Assembly: GCA_945876385.1 (NCBI GenBank)
Contig: CAMCNU010000003.1
Span: forward strand, 1 to 64,000
Source of the DNA: an uncultured Veillonellaceae bacterium
Lineage (GTDB): Bacteria; Bacillota; Negativicutes; Veillonellales; Negativicoccaceae
Direction of reading: 5' to 3'
DNA: 64,000 nt
The position numbers and the translations under genes are program-made. Below the pieces are notes generated by a model. That model was not told where the DNA came from, ran no database searches, and saw only the letters and a program-made list of their open reading frames with translations. Each line of letters begins with the position of its first letter. Positions within the stretch are counted from its first letter, which is position 1. Shown piece after piece: positions 51,067-59,675 of this stretch.

Positions 51067-52569
51067 TTATATATCGCAGATGATTTTGGCTATATAATCA
51101 TTGTTCAACCAAAAACACTGATTCGTCATTTTATTTCCGTCCGGCAGGCTATCCATATCGGAGTCCCTACCATTTCCATACCGAACGCCCTGAATCACAT
51201 ATGCACTTTTGGCACTATGCGGGCGCAAATGAAATATATTCGTCTCCGTTTTCTTGGGTAAATCATTACGCACTCGTATCGCTCCGTTTTTTCCCGATTG
51301 TATATCAAAAGATACACCGGCAAGAAATTTTTCTTTATACCGTTGCCAATCTTCCCTGCCGCCACCCTCCAAATCGGTTATCGGCATATTCCAAAACTTT
51401 GCTCCTTGCAAGACATATTCTCCCGTCTCTGTTTCTTGAAATACTACAAACAAAAACCTTGTTTCCGAGAAATATGTATATTCATACGATGCTTCAAACT
51501 CTTGCCGAACGAAATCACCAATCCTAATCTTAGGGAAGGACATGCTTTCTTTAGGCCTTCCGTTTCTTTGCACACGAATCGTTTTTACCGCAATATTGGC
51601 CTTCTGAAACTCTTCTGTATTGTCCGTTCGCACGCCCAGCATTCTGCAAACCAATAATTGATTTTTTTGTTTTGCTACTTTCCCTCTATACAAATCAAAG
51701 TGTCGATAGAGCCATTCTTCTGTTTTCCCTTTATATACGGATATTTTATTGATGACCTGACTTTCAAAAGGACTGTCTTGTAGTTCTTCTTCCGTACATA
51801 TCGAATCATATGACATCTGTCCGGTAACCACATAATGATTCAATACATATGTCATGTACGACTGTTTTAATGAAAATGCTCTCCGTTTTGCCAAAACATT
51901 TTTATTGTACCATTGCGGTTGTAAACTCTTTTTCGCACTGGCCCCCTTCGTGCACGCCCCCAAATACGTGGTATCACTTTCAGATAATTCATGTGCTTTT
52001 CCGGCTATTATTTTTTCTGCTATCTTGCGGTAATCTTCTCTGATAATCGCTAAATCCTTCTTGCAAACTTCACTATATAAATCATATAGATTAACAAAAT
52101 CAATTCGATACTCCGTACGTTTCTTTACCAAAGTATTATCAGTTTTTCGTTCTCTCAAATACCAAATCATTAAAATTTTGCTCAATTTACTTTGGAGATG
52201 GAAATTATCTTTGAAGTCCTCTGCTATCGCCTCTGTATTCGGTATCATGGAAATAACCAAGCGTTCTCCTGCACGCAATCCTTTTTTTGTTCGCTCATAG
52301 GGAGTTACCTTTAGCTCAACTCCTGCATCGGGAAAGTCCGCTTGTGACAAGCTGTTCGGTTCATACATAAAATAATACTTTTCAAGCAGGTTTCCCAAGC
52401 CGCCTTTTGATTGGCTCGAATCATAATACTCGACCTCATCGGAAAAATCCGTTCGTAGCAAGGACTCTTCCAACACCTCCGCGAATGTTTTGCTGACTAA
52501 TTTCTCTGCATACTGCAAGATATCCGTACAATTTTGCGCATCATACGGTAAATCGGTATCACAACTCAT
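51067..52569 (-). CDS. Type II restriction endonuclease, Sau3AI/MutH-like (GATC)
   Basis: 500 residues from ATG 52569 (GGAGAAG upstream). The N-terminal MutH-like domain shows KGGLGNLLEKYYFMYEPNS and the catalytic D-x-n-E-x-K pattern in DFPDAGVELKVTPYE. A second, degenerate MutH-like half follows from about residue 260, as in Sau3AI, whose length is similar. It probably cleaves GATC. Paired with a C5 methyltransferase 13 bases downstream. Codon use is AT-rich compared with the flanking genes. Confidence 0.88.
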   Translation of the reverse strand: MSCDTDLPYDAQNCTDILQYAEKLVSKTFAEVLEESLLRTDFSDEVEYYDSSQSKGGLGNLLEKYYFMYEPNSLSQADFPDAGVELKVTPYERTKKGLRAGERLVISMIPNTEAIAEDFKDNFHLQSKLSKILMIWYLRERKTDNTLVKKRTEYRIDFVNLYDLYSEVCKKDLAIIREDYRKIAEKIIAGKAHELSESDTTYLGACTKGASAKKSLQPQWYNKNVLAKRRAFSLKQSYMTYVLNHYVVTGQMSYDSICTEEELQDSPFESQVINKISVYKGKTEEWLYRHFDLYRGKVAKQKNQLLVCRMLGVRTDNTEEFQKANIAVKTIRVQRNGRPKESMSFPKIRIGDFVRQEFEASYEYTYFSETRFLFVVFQETETGEYVLQGAKFWNMPITDLEGGGREDWQRYKEKFLAGVSFDIQSGKNGAIRVRNDLPKKTETNIFHLRPHSAKSAYVIQGVRYGNGRDSDMDSLPDGNKMTNQCFWLNNDYIAKIICDI

Positions 52570-52620
52570 TATTTCTTCTCCACGAATATTTACTACGACA
52601 CAACAATCGGACTTGCCTGT

Positions 52621-52630
52621 ATTATACCAT
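52621..52630 (-). promoter_or_regulatory. Extended -10 promoter of the restriction-modification operon
   Basis: TATAAT on the minus strand preceded by TGG (extended -10), about 50 bases before the nuclease start. No good -35 box. Confidence 0.5.
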
Positions 52631-52698
52631 AGCACCGATACCGCCCTTTTTCTTTATGCTCGAACCGAGTGTAAACATTTGGAATCGTAATTTGTCAT

Positions 52699-52732
52699 CA
52701 AAAAGAGACTTGCCTACCGGCAAGTCTCTTTT
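52699..52732 (-). terminator. Terminator of the LCMT-type methyltransferase gene
   Basis: AAAAGAGACTTGCC-TACC-GGCAAGTCTCTTTT; with A and T tracts it can also act on the plus strand. Confidence 0.9.
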
Positions 52733-52740
52733 CGGGTTTG

Positions 52741-53625
52741 TCATTTCTTCCATTCGGCATAGGCCGGTGACTGCACCATGCTATCCGTGCGGTGCTGCCC
52801 CCATACATCGCGCGCCTTGCGCGTGGCCGCCGCGGCATGATAGTGATACAGTCCCATGCGGTTATTCATCAGGTACAGCATCGGTATCATCAGCTTCCGC
52901 CAGCCGGGGATGATGCGCCGCATCGTATCGGTAAAATTGATATATCCCGTTTGCACCACGCCCGGCGCGAGCTCCGTCACTTCCTTGCCGCGCCATGTTC
53001 CCGACCGAAACTCCGCCTGCATGTGCCGCACGGCATCATGCTGCCGACTGCGCCCGACCATCCACGGCTGCGCAAAATCCAAATGCAAATCAAACTCGGC
53101 AAATTCCGTCGTGACGATTTGCAAAAACGTACCGATTTCTTCCCAGGTCAGGTACATGACTACGCCCTCGGCGATAATCAGCAGCGGTCGATCGTGCGGA
53201 ATCGCATAGGTCCACGCACGCTCGAGCATGTTTCCCGCGACAGTCGTCACCCGCGGATGCGGTGCAAACAGCCGCTCGCGATAGGCAATCACTTCGGGAA
53301 AATCGACATCAAACCACTCGACCGTCCCGTCATCGACCCGCGAAAACCTTGTATCGAGCCCCGAACCGAGCGACACCACCACCCCGCCGGGGTGCCGATG
53401 CAACCAGCGACGAATCTCCCCGTCCATCGTCATCGCTCGCGCCAGTATCCCGTAATAACTCATCCAGGTCATCTTGCATTGTGTATTGTCGGCGGCCAGC
53501 CGCGACGCCAATTCCGCCGCGTCCGTATCGCCCAACAGCGGCCGCTCGCTCTCGGCATCTCGCGCCCGTGCCGTCAGCGTGATCAGCAGTGTTTGCGCCA
53601 CACCGTGTAAATCAATCCGTTCCAT
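52741..53625 (-). CDS. Class I SAM-dependent methyltransferase, LCMT (leucine carboxyl methyltransferase-like) family
   Basis: 294 residues. SAM motif VVSLGSGLDTRFSR, the acidic loop VEWFDVDFPEVI, and LLIIAEGVVMYLTWEEI are the pattern of the LCMT/Ppm1-like family. Bacterial members methylate small molecules or unknown targets. An AT-poor gene, separate from the restriction-modification pair by a terminator. Substrate unknown. Confidence 0.85.
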   Translation of the reverse strand: MERIDLHGVAQTLLITLTARARDAESERPLLGDTDAAELASRLAADNTQCKMTWMSYYGILARAMTMDGEIRRWLHRHPGGVVVSLGSGLDTRFSRVDDGTVEWFDVDFPEVIAYRERLFAPHPRVTTVAGNMLERAWTYAIPHDRPLLIIAEGVVMYLTWEEIGTFLQIVTTEFAEFDLHLDFAQPWMVGRSRQHDAVRHMQAEFRSGTWRGKEVTELAPGVVQTGYINFTDTMRRIIPGWRKLMIPMLYLMNNRMGLYHYHAAAATRKARDVWGQHRTDSMVQSPAYAEWKK

Positions 53626-53689
53626 AGATTCACCTCACTTTACGATACCGCCCTTTTTTCTTATTCTAGCATGAAAGTCCGCTATACGC

Positions 53690-53723
53690 ACCAAAAAACG
53701 CACGACGGCTCGTGCGTTTTTTG
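53690..53723 (-). terminator. Terminator of the Fe/phosphonate-type ABC operon
   Basis: CAAAAAACGCACGA-CGGC-TCGTGCGTTTTTTG, perfect palindrome after the permease stop. Confidence 0.93.
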
Positions 53724-53738
53724 CCACTGCTGCACCTC

Positions 53739-55403
53739 TTACATCGAGATATCCCGCCGCCCCGTCAGCTTGAAAAAGAGCAGCAGACTGATAATACTGG
53801 TCACGGTCAATATCGTGGAAAACGCGCTGGCGTTGCCGTAATTGCCGCGGATGACTTCCGTATAAATCGACACGGTCAACGTCTGCGTCTGACTCGTGTA
53901 CAGGATAATCGAGCTGGACAGTTCACTGATGACGGTCACCCAGCTCATAATCGCCCCGGACAAAATCCCCGGCACCATCATCGGCAGCATGATTTTGCGA
54001 AATGTCGTCGCATCCGACGCCCCGAGCGATATCGCCGCCTCTTCCACGCTCGGCGAAATCTGTCCGATAATGGCAGCCGTACTGCGGACGGTGTACGGCA
54101 TCCGCCGGATGGCATAGGAGATAATCAAAATCAAGGCCGTCCCTGAAAGCAAGAGCGGCGGTTTGTTAAACGCAAACAAAAACGCAATCCCCAGTACCGA
54201 CCCCGGAATGATGTAGGGAAACATCACGATGACGTCCAGCACATGGGTGAGCACGTTGCGATGCCGCACCGTCAGGTACGCCACCAGGACACCGATGAGC
54301 AAAATCAGCACCAACGCCGCCAGCCCCAGCGAGTAGGTATTCCAGACCGCGTTGGTATCTTTGGCAAAAATCGCCTCGTAGCTGGCGAGCGAGAAACCGC
54401 CGGTATAGACCTGCCCGCCGTTCGTCGCCAGGAAACTGGTATAGATGACCACCGCCTGCGGGATAATCGCCAAGCCGACGACCGCATACACCAGTGCATG
54501 CAGCGCCCCATTTTTCCAACCGCGGGCGCGCACTTTCGTCATCGGTTTGAGCGCGGTCATCGTGTACGAACTGCGTTCCGAGATAAACCGCTGCGCAAAA
54601 AACAGCAACATCGTCATCACCACGACGATTAAGCACAGCGCCGCGGCAAATCCGTCATCGCCGCCCACTTCGCTCATGAATTGGTTGTACACCAGGACCG
54701 GCATCGTCTTGTAGCCTTCCCCGATGAGCATCGGTGTCCCGAAATCGGAAAAAACGCGCATGAAGATGAGTAGCGCCCCTGCAAGCAGTGTCGGCATGAC
54801 CAACGGCACGACGATGCGGCGCATCCGGTCAAACGAGCCCGAGCCGAGGCTTTCCGCCGCCTCGATCAGCGAGCTGTCCATATTTTTGAGCGCACCGGCG
54901 ACATACAGATAAATCAACGGGAACGACTGCAGGGAAAAGACCAGTAATATCCCCGCAAACCCGTAAATCCCGTCAAACGCCCACCCGAATGTATCGTTCA
55001 ACCAAGAGGTCAGTACGCCGCTGCGCCCCAAAAGCTGAATCCAGGCATACGCCCCGATAAACGGCGGCGACAGATACGAAATCACAATCAGGACATTCAA
55101 CAAAGCCGAGCCGTGTATCTTGTACTTCGTCAAAATATACGCCATCGGCACGCCGATGACGGCCGCCATCAGCGTCGCCGCCATGGTGACTTCCAGCGAG
55201 TTGACCAGGGTCGACCAGTAAAACCGCTTAGCGAAAAACTTCCCTACATAATCAAGCGTCAGCGCACCGCTCGTCGGGTCAATGACCGCTTTGTACAGCA
55301 CCAAGGCCAGCGGTAACAGGATAAAAATCGCTCCGAACGCAAATACCATCAGACTCAGTACCGTCCAGCCGTTCAGCTTTCCTGTGTGTGTCATCTTACA
55401 CAC
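53739..55403 (-). CDS. ABC transporter permease, fused two-domain FbpB/PhnV type
   Basis: 554 residues with twelve membrane segments in two homologous halves. Each half has a coupling loop: SLIEAAESLGSGSFDRMRRI in the first and SVEEAAISLGASDATTFRKI in the second. This fused layout is typical of Fe3+ and 2-aminoethylphosphonate or thiamine importers. It overlaps the ATPase gene by 8 bases. Last gene of the operon. Confidence 0.92.
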   Translation of the reverse strand: MCKMTHTGKLNGWTVLSLMVFAFGAIFILLPLALVLYKAVIDPTSGALTLDYVGKFFAKRFYWSTLVNSLEVTMAATLMAAVIGVPMAYILTKYKIHGSALLNVLIVISYLSPPFIGAYAWIQLLGRSGVLTSWLNDTFGWAFDGIYGFAGILLVFSLQSFPLIYLYVAGALKNMDSSLIEAAESLGSGSFDRMRRIVVPLVMPTLLAGALLIFMRVFSDFGTPMLIGEGYKTMPVLVYNQFMSEVGGDDGFAAALCLIVVVMTMLLFFAQRFISERSSYTMTALKPMTKVRARGWKNGALHALVYAVVGLAIIPQAVVIYTSFLATNGGQVYTGGFSLASYEAIFAKDTNAVWNTYSLGLAALVLILLIGVLVAYLTVRHRNVLTHVLDVIVMFPYIIPGSVLGIAFLFAFNKPPLLLSGTALILIISYAIRRMPYTVRSTAAIIGQISPSVEEAAISLGASDATTFRKIMLPMMVPGILSGAIMSWVTVISELSSSIILYTSQTQTLTVSIYTEVIRGNYGNASAFSTILTVTSIISLLLFFKLTGRRDISM

Positions 55404-56478
55404 TCCCCATCAGCGTCTGCGTCGTCGCCGTATCAAATACATTAATCTTCCGCGGATCCATACGCGCCCACAGCGTCGTGCCGTCAGGGAAAATATCCTC
55501 CCGACTGCGGTCTTGAATGATTTCCAGCCGCTCACCCGTATCGGTACGGGCAAAATAATGCGTCACCAAGCCCAAGAAGACCGAGCTTTCAATCGTCACG
55601 CGTACACCGGGGCCGTCTGTCGCGAGCGTCCATTCCTCCGGCCGTACCGCCACCGTCACCGTTTTGCCGTACGCATCAGGTGACAATCCCGGAATCCGTT
55701 CCGTATAGGAGTCCGTCACCTGCAGCACCGGTTCCGTGTCCGCCACCGTCGCCGACACCGAGTTGGACAGGCCGATGAATGAGGCGACAAAAGTATTGGC
55801 CGGACGCCGATAAATCCGCACCGGCGTATCCACCTGCTGGATTTCTCCCGCCTGCATGACCGCAATCCGATCCGAAACGGCCAGTGCCTCTTCCTGATCG
55901 TGCGTCACATATACCGTCGTGATACCCACCCGATGCTGAATCTCCTTAATCACATTGCGCATCTCCACACGCAGCTTCGCATCCAAGTTGGAGAGCGGTT
56001 CATCCATCAGCAATACCTCCGGCTCAATCACAATCGCCCGTGCGAGCGCGACACGCTGCTGCTGACCGCCGGACAACTGCGACGGCATGCGGTCCGCCAA
56101 GTGGTCGATTTTGACAATTTGCAAAATCTCCTCGACCGAATGCGCCATCTCGCCCTTCGATCGGCCCCGCATTTTCAACCCGAACTCGACATTTTCCCGC
56201 ACGGACATATGCGGAAAAATCGCGTAATTCTGAAAGACCATCCCCATATTCCGCCGATTGGTCGGAATATCGTTGATGACCTTGTCGTCAATCCGAATCT
56301 CGCCGCCTTCAATCGAGTTAAACCCGATAATCATCCTGAGTAATGTTGTTTTCCCGCACCCCGACGGCCCGAGCAAGGTAAAAAACTCCCCCGGCCGAAT
56401 GGATAGCGAAATGCCTTTAATGACCGTTTCCTGTCCGTACTGCTTGACCACACGGTCTAATGTAATCGCGACTCCCAA
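55396..56478 (-). CDS. ABC transporter ATP-binding protein, FbpC/PotA type
   Basis: 360 residues. Walker A GPSGCGKTT, Q-loop VFQNYAIFPHM, signature LSGGQQQRV, Walker B VLLMDEPLSNLDA and H-loop VTHDQEEAL. The C-terminal TOBE-like domain starts near residue 240. Pairs with the fused permease and the downstream-positioned binding protein gene product. Confidence 0.93.
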   Translation of the reverse strand: MGVAITLDRVVKQYGQETVIKGISLSIRPGEFFTLLGPSGCGKTTLLRMIIGFNSIEGGEIRIDDKVINDIPTNRRNMGMVFQNYAIFPHMSVRENVEFGLKMRGRSKGEMAHSVEEILQIVKIDHLADRMPSQLSGGQQQRVALARAIVIEPEVLLMDEPLSNLDAKLRVEMRNVIKEIQHRVGITTVYVTHDQEEALAVSDRIAVMQAGEIQQVDTPVRIYRRPANTFVASFIGLSNSVSATVADTEPVLQVTDSYTERIPGLSPDAYGKTVTVAVRPEEWTLATDGPGVRVTIESSVFLGLVTHYFARTDTGERLEIIQDRSREDIFPDGTTLWARMDPRKINVFDTATTQTLMGSV

Positions 56479-56504
56479 CTTGTTTCCTCCGCCCCATACG
56501 CAAA

Positions 56505-56524
56505 TGGAGCCCCGCGGGGCTCCA
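56505..56524 (-). other. Hairpin between binding protein and ATPase genes
   Basis: TGGAGCCCCGCGGGGCTCCA, a perfect 20-base palindrome with a weak ATTT tail, in the 63-base gap after the binding-protein gene. It parallels the attenuator in the other ABC operon. Confidence 0.65.
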
Positions 56525-56541
56525 CATGACTCTACGATTCG

Positions 56542-57591
56542 TTATTGCAACGAATTTTCCAAATGCCGGTTCCATTCCGCGACAATTTCCGGTTTATGTT
56601 CCGCAACCCAATTTTCATCGTAATTGTCAAACATCCGAATTTCGTCTTGCGGTTTCATATAGTCCGCCAGCTTTGCGCCTTTGCGCAACGGACGTACCGT
56701 CAATGTTTCACCGACCATATTCTGCACTTTTTCCGACAACATATAGTCGACAAACTTCTTGGCGTTTTCAATATGGCGCGCACCCTTGATAATCTGTACC
56801 GATTCACCCGGGAAAATGGCACCTTCCGACGGGAATACGACTTCCACCGGCGCACCGTTCTTCACATAGTTGGCCGCCGGATCTTCCCAAGTCAAACCGA
56901 CCGTATATTCACCGTCCGCTACGCCTTTATGAACCGCCCCCGAACTGTTCAGGAACTTACCGTCCACATTTTGAATAAACCGATCGACAAATTCCCACGC
57001 TTCGGGACTCATCGGGTCATTATTCTTGCCGTGCGCATAGAGCATCGCCATCAGCGACTGGAAGGCCGAGCTCGAATTGGCCGGATCGCCCATGGCGATT
57101 TTGCCGCGCAATTCGGGATTGAGCAAGTCACTGAAACTGCTGATCGGACGCTGCGCCAAATCCGTATTGACAATCAATACAGTCGGATCCGCAAAGGCCG
57201 GTGTAAAATATCCGCTCTTGTTTTGGAATGCCGGCAACATATTGGTATTTTCCGGCGATACATATTGCTCGAACAGCTCCTTCTTCGAGGACAACATCGT
57301 TTCGTCGGCCGCCCAGAAGATATCGCCGCCCGGATTTCCTTGTTCCGATTCCACGCGCTTGAGCAGAGGACCGGTCCCCGCTACGACGACTTCCACTTTG
57401 ATACCCGTATCTTTTTGGAAGTTTTCAATGACCAAATTGTTCAACTGTTCACTGCGCGCCGTGTACACGACCAGCTTGTCGCTGTCCGCCGCGTCTTTTT
57501 TCGGTGTATCACCGCCGCCGCAACCGGCAATCGCCATCGCGAGCACCGCCACACCGGCCAGTTTTGCCCAGCGTTTCGACATCATACCCAT
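56542..57591 (-). CDS. ABC transporter solute-binding lipoprotein, AfuA/FbpA- or PhnS-type
   Basis: 349 residues from ATG 57591 (GGGAGGG site). Lipobox AIAGC, then LVVYTARSEQLNNLVI, GDIFWAADETML, GDPANSSSAFQSLMAML and GLTWEDPAANYVKNGAPV. The pair of Tyr that bind Fe3+ in FbpA is not evident at the expected place near residue 230, so a phosphonate or other anion is a reasonable alternative to iron. First gene of the operon. Confidence 0.88.
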   Translation of the reverse strand: MGMMSKRWAKLAGVAVLAMAIAGCGGGDTPKKDAADSDKLVVYTARSEQLNNLVIENFQKDTGIKVEVVVAGTGPLLKRVESEQGNPGGDIFWAADETMLSSKKELFEQYVSPENTNMLPAFQNKSGYFTPAFADPTVLIVNTDLAQRPISSFSDLLNPELRGKIAMGDPANSSSAFQSLMAMLYAHGKNNDPMSPEAWEFVDRFIQNVDGKFLNSSGAVHKGVADGEYTVGLTWEDPAANYVKNGAPVEVVFPSEGAIFPGESVQIIKGARHIENAKKFVDYMLSEKVQNMVGETLTVRPLRKGAKLADYMKPQDEIRMFDNYDENWVAEHKPEIVAEWNRHLENSLQ

Positions 57592-57727
57592 GTGAATCCC
57601 TCCCATAACGATAGAAACTATCTTATCTCCTATCATCATAGCACATACCTGTTTTTTACACCAGTTTTACATCCCCTTGAAACAGTTCCCAAATCGCATA
57701 TCGGGCGTGCATTTTTCACGTAGGTCA

Positions 57728-58438
57728 TCACTGTTCGTCTGTCCACTCCCAGGCGGGCGTCGTCGCCGTCAGCAGGCCGAGGCGGACCTGTGCGCCGAAA
57801 TCGGTTGCGAGAATATCACTCAGCATCTGCATGGCCGCCTTCACTCGGCTTGCCGTACCGACCGCACCGTCAATCGGAAACAGTGCCCGTGTCGTCGCAT
57901 CGGTAATTTTGCCGCATTCGCTTTGGCGCCAGATAAACCGCCGTGTCCGCACGCTCGCACCGCTCGCGTAGACGATTTCCCCCGTATCGGGATGCTCTGC
58001 CGTATCACTGCCGAAAGGGATAAAGGTATCCCCCGACCGCGCCGGCCGCACGGCCAAGACGCCGTCTGTCAATGTGGCCGCATCATGCGCGCCGATCGGC
58101 ACATCGCAAGTCAGCGACACAACATTGACCGCATCCACCAGCGGTGAAACCGACGGCAGTCCCTTGCCCTTGACAATGCGCGTCAGCAAGGCTTCCAACG
58201 AAGGCGGATAGCGGTTCGGGTTCATCCCCAATGCCCGCATCAAGTCACGATACGGCACCACCGCCGGATCGTCTTTTATCCGCTCCGTGCGACGTGCCGC
58301 ATTCAAGGCGACGGCCTCCTCCAGCCGCCGCGACCACGATTGCGCCCCGCCGCGCGGACGCACATCGACCGCCGCCACCACCCCGAAACATATCTCCGGT
58401 GCCGCCTGCCACACGGCACCGTCCACTTCATAGCGCAT
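57728..58438 (-). CDS. B3/B4 tRNA-binding domain protein (PheT-domain homologue)
   Basis: 236 residues from ATG 58438 (AAGGGAGAGG site). NPNRYPPSLEALLTRIVKGKGLP-type segment and LVDAVNVVSLTCDVPIGAHD are the signature of stand-alone B3/B4 domains, which resemble the editing domain of PheT. Role unknown, perhaps trans-editing of mischarged tRNA. Downstream of bofA but behind a terminator. Confidence 0.85.
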   Translation of the reverse strand: MRYEVDGAVWQAAPEICFGVVAAVDVRPRGGAQSWSRRLEEAVALNAARRTERIKDDPAVVPYRDLMRALGMNPNRYPPSLEALLTRIVKGKGLPSVSPLVDAVNVVSLTCDVPIGAHDAATLTDGVLAVRPARSGDTFIPFGSDTAEHPDTGEIVYASGASVRTRRFIWRQSECGKITDATTRALFPIDGAVGTASRVKAAMQMLSDILATDFGAQVRLGLLTATTPAWEWTDEQ

Positions 58439-58454
58439 AGTCCTCTCCCTTCGT

Positions 58455-58486
58455 ACAAAAAAAGACGAGTTGCCCCGTCTTTTTAA
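58455..58486 (-). terminator. Terminator of the dnaX-ybaB-recR-bofA operon
   Basis: AAAAAGACG ... CGTCTTTTTTT overlapping the bofA stop on the minus strand. Confidence 0.88.
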
Positions 58487-58722
58487 AAAATCGCTCGCCA
58501 AAGCGCGATGACAATCGTGCCCGGCATTCCGAAAAACGCCACAATCAATACATCCAGCAGCGACCACGGCAACGCCACCAGTCCCAACGCATCAATCAGC
58601 CAGTACGCAATACCGCCGGCAATAATATTGCCGATAAACGGCCGTAGCGCCCAGCCGAGAAACTTGGCAATCAAGATGACAATCACGGCCGTAATCAAAA
58701 ACACTAATCCGACTTCCGGCAT
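58483..58722 (-). CDS. bofA: BofA family membrane protein
   Basis: 79 residues from ATG 58722 (GAGGTG site), which overlaps no gene but starts 10 bases after recR ends. Two or three membrane segments and the family ending FGMPGTIVIALWR. In Bacillus BofA holds back SpoIVFB during sporulation. Here it keeps the ancestral position after recR. Confidence 0.88.
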   Translation of the reverse strand: MPEVGLVFLITAVIVILIAKFLGWALRPFIGNIIAGGIAYWLIDALGLVALPWSLLDVLIVAFFGMPGTIVIALWRAIF

Positions 58723-58732
58723 TGTATTCACC

Positions 58733-59326
58733 TCACATGGTCTGCCGGTGCGCCAACGCACCCGCCAGTGTAATCCCGTCGACAAAGCCGATATCGCCGC
58801 CCGCCGGCAAGCCGCGGGCAATCCGCGTCACCCGCACGCCGATCGGCTTGAGCAGCCGCGCCAAGTACAGCGCCGTCGCTTCGCCTTCCACATCGGGATC
58901 GGTCGCCAGGATGACTTCCTGCACCTGATCGCTGCGCAGACGCTCCAGCAATTCGCGTATCCGTAAATCTTCCGGACCGACACCGTCCAGCGGCGACAAT
59001 ACGCCGCCCAGCACATGGTACACGCCGTGATAGCCTTGCGAGCGTTCCATCGCCATCACTTCCGCCGCCGTCTCCACGACACAAATCAAGCTGTGGTCAC
59101 GTTTACCGTCGGCACAAAATTCGCAGGGATTTTGCGTCGACAAATTCCCGCAAATTCGGCAATATCCGACTTCACGCCGCGCATCGACAATCGCCTTGAC
59201 CAATGCATCGACCGTCTCCGCGGGCTCTTCCATCAGAAAGTACGCCAGCCGACGGGCCGTCTTGGCGCCGACACCCGGTAATCGCCGCAACTGCTCGACC
59301 AAGTACGCAAACGGTTCGTTCATCAA
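58733..59326 (-). CDS. recR: Recombination mediator protein RecR
   Basis: 197 residues. N-terminal helix-hairpin-helix (LPGVGAKTARRLAYFL), C4 zinc finger CRICGNLSTQNPCEFC, Toprim domain with VVETAAEVMAMERS and ATDPDVEGEATALY, and the C-terminal Walker-B-like end. It acts with RecFO in gap repair. Start overlaps the ybaB stop by 4 bases. Confidence 0.97.
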   Translation of the reverse strand: MMNEPFAYLVEQLRRLPGVGAKTARRLAYFLMEEPAETVDALVKAIVDARREVGYCRICGNLSTQNPCEFCADGKRDHSLICVVETAAEVMAMERSQGYHGVYHVLGGVLSPLDGVGPEDLRIRELLERLRSDQVQEVILATDPDVEGEATALYLARLLKPIGVRVTRIARGLPAGGDIGFVDGITLAGALAHRQTM

Positions 59327-59649
59327 AACATTCCCGGAGGAAGTCCCATACCGCCCGTAATCCGATTGACTTCCTGTGTCGCCATATCGTCGATTTTGCG
59401 CACGGCTTCATTCACCGATGCCGTCACCAAATCTTCCAGCATTTCCGGATCGCTCGGGTCGATGACTTCCGGTGCAATGGACAATTCCGTAATCTGCTTT
59501 TCCCCGTTCATCACCAACCGAATCGCACCGCCGCCGGCAGTGACTTCGGTAGTTTTGGATTTCAATTCCGCCTGCATTTTCTGCATGTCGTCTTGCATTT
59601 TTTTGACCTTTTTCATCATGCCGGCCATCTGTGCTTTATTTCCGAACAT
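59323..59649 (-). CDS. YbaB/EbfC family nucleoid-associated protein
   Basis: 108 residues: MAGMMKKVKKMQDDMQKMQA start, a central VTAGGGAIRLVMNGEKQI and C-terminal GMGLPPGMF. Dimeric DNA-binding protein. Classical position between dnaX and recR. Confidence 0.96.
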   Translation of the reverse strand: MFGNKAQMAGMMKKVKKMQDDMQKMQAELKSKTTEVTAGGGAIRLVMNGEKQITELSIAPEVIDPSDPEMLEDLVTASVNEAVRKIDDMATQEVNRITGGMGLPPGMF

Positions 59650-59675
59650 CTGTTGTCTCCTTTACTGCGTATCGC

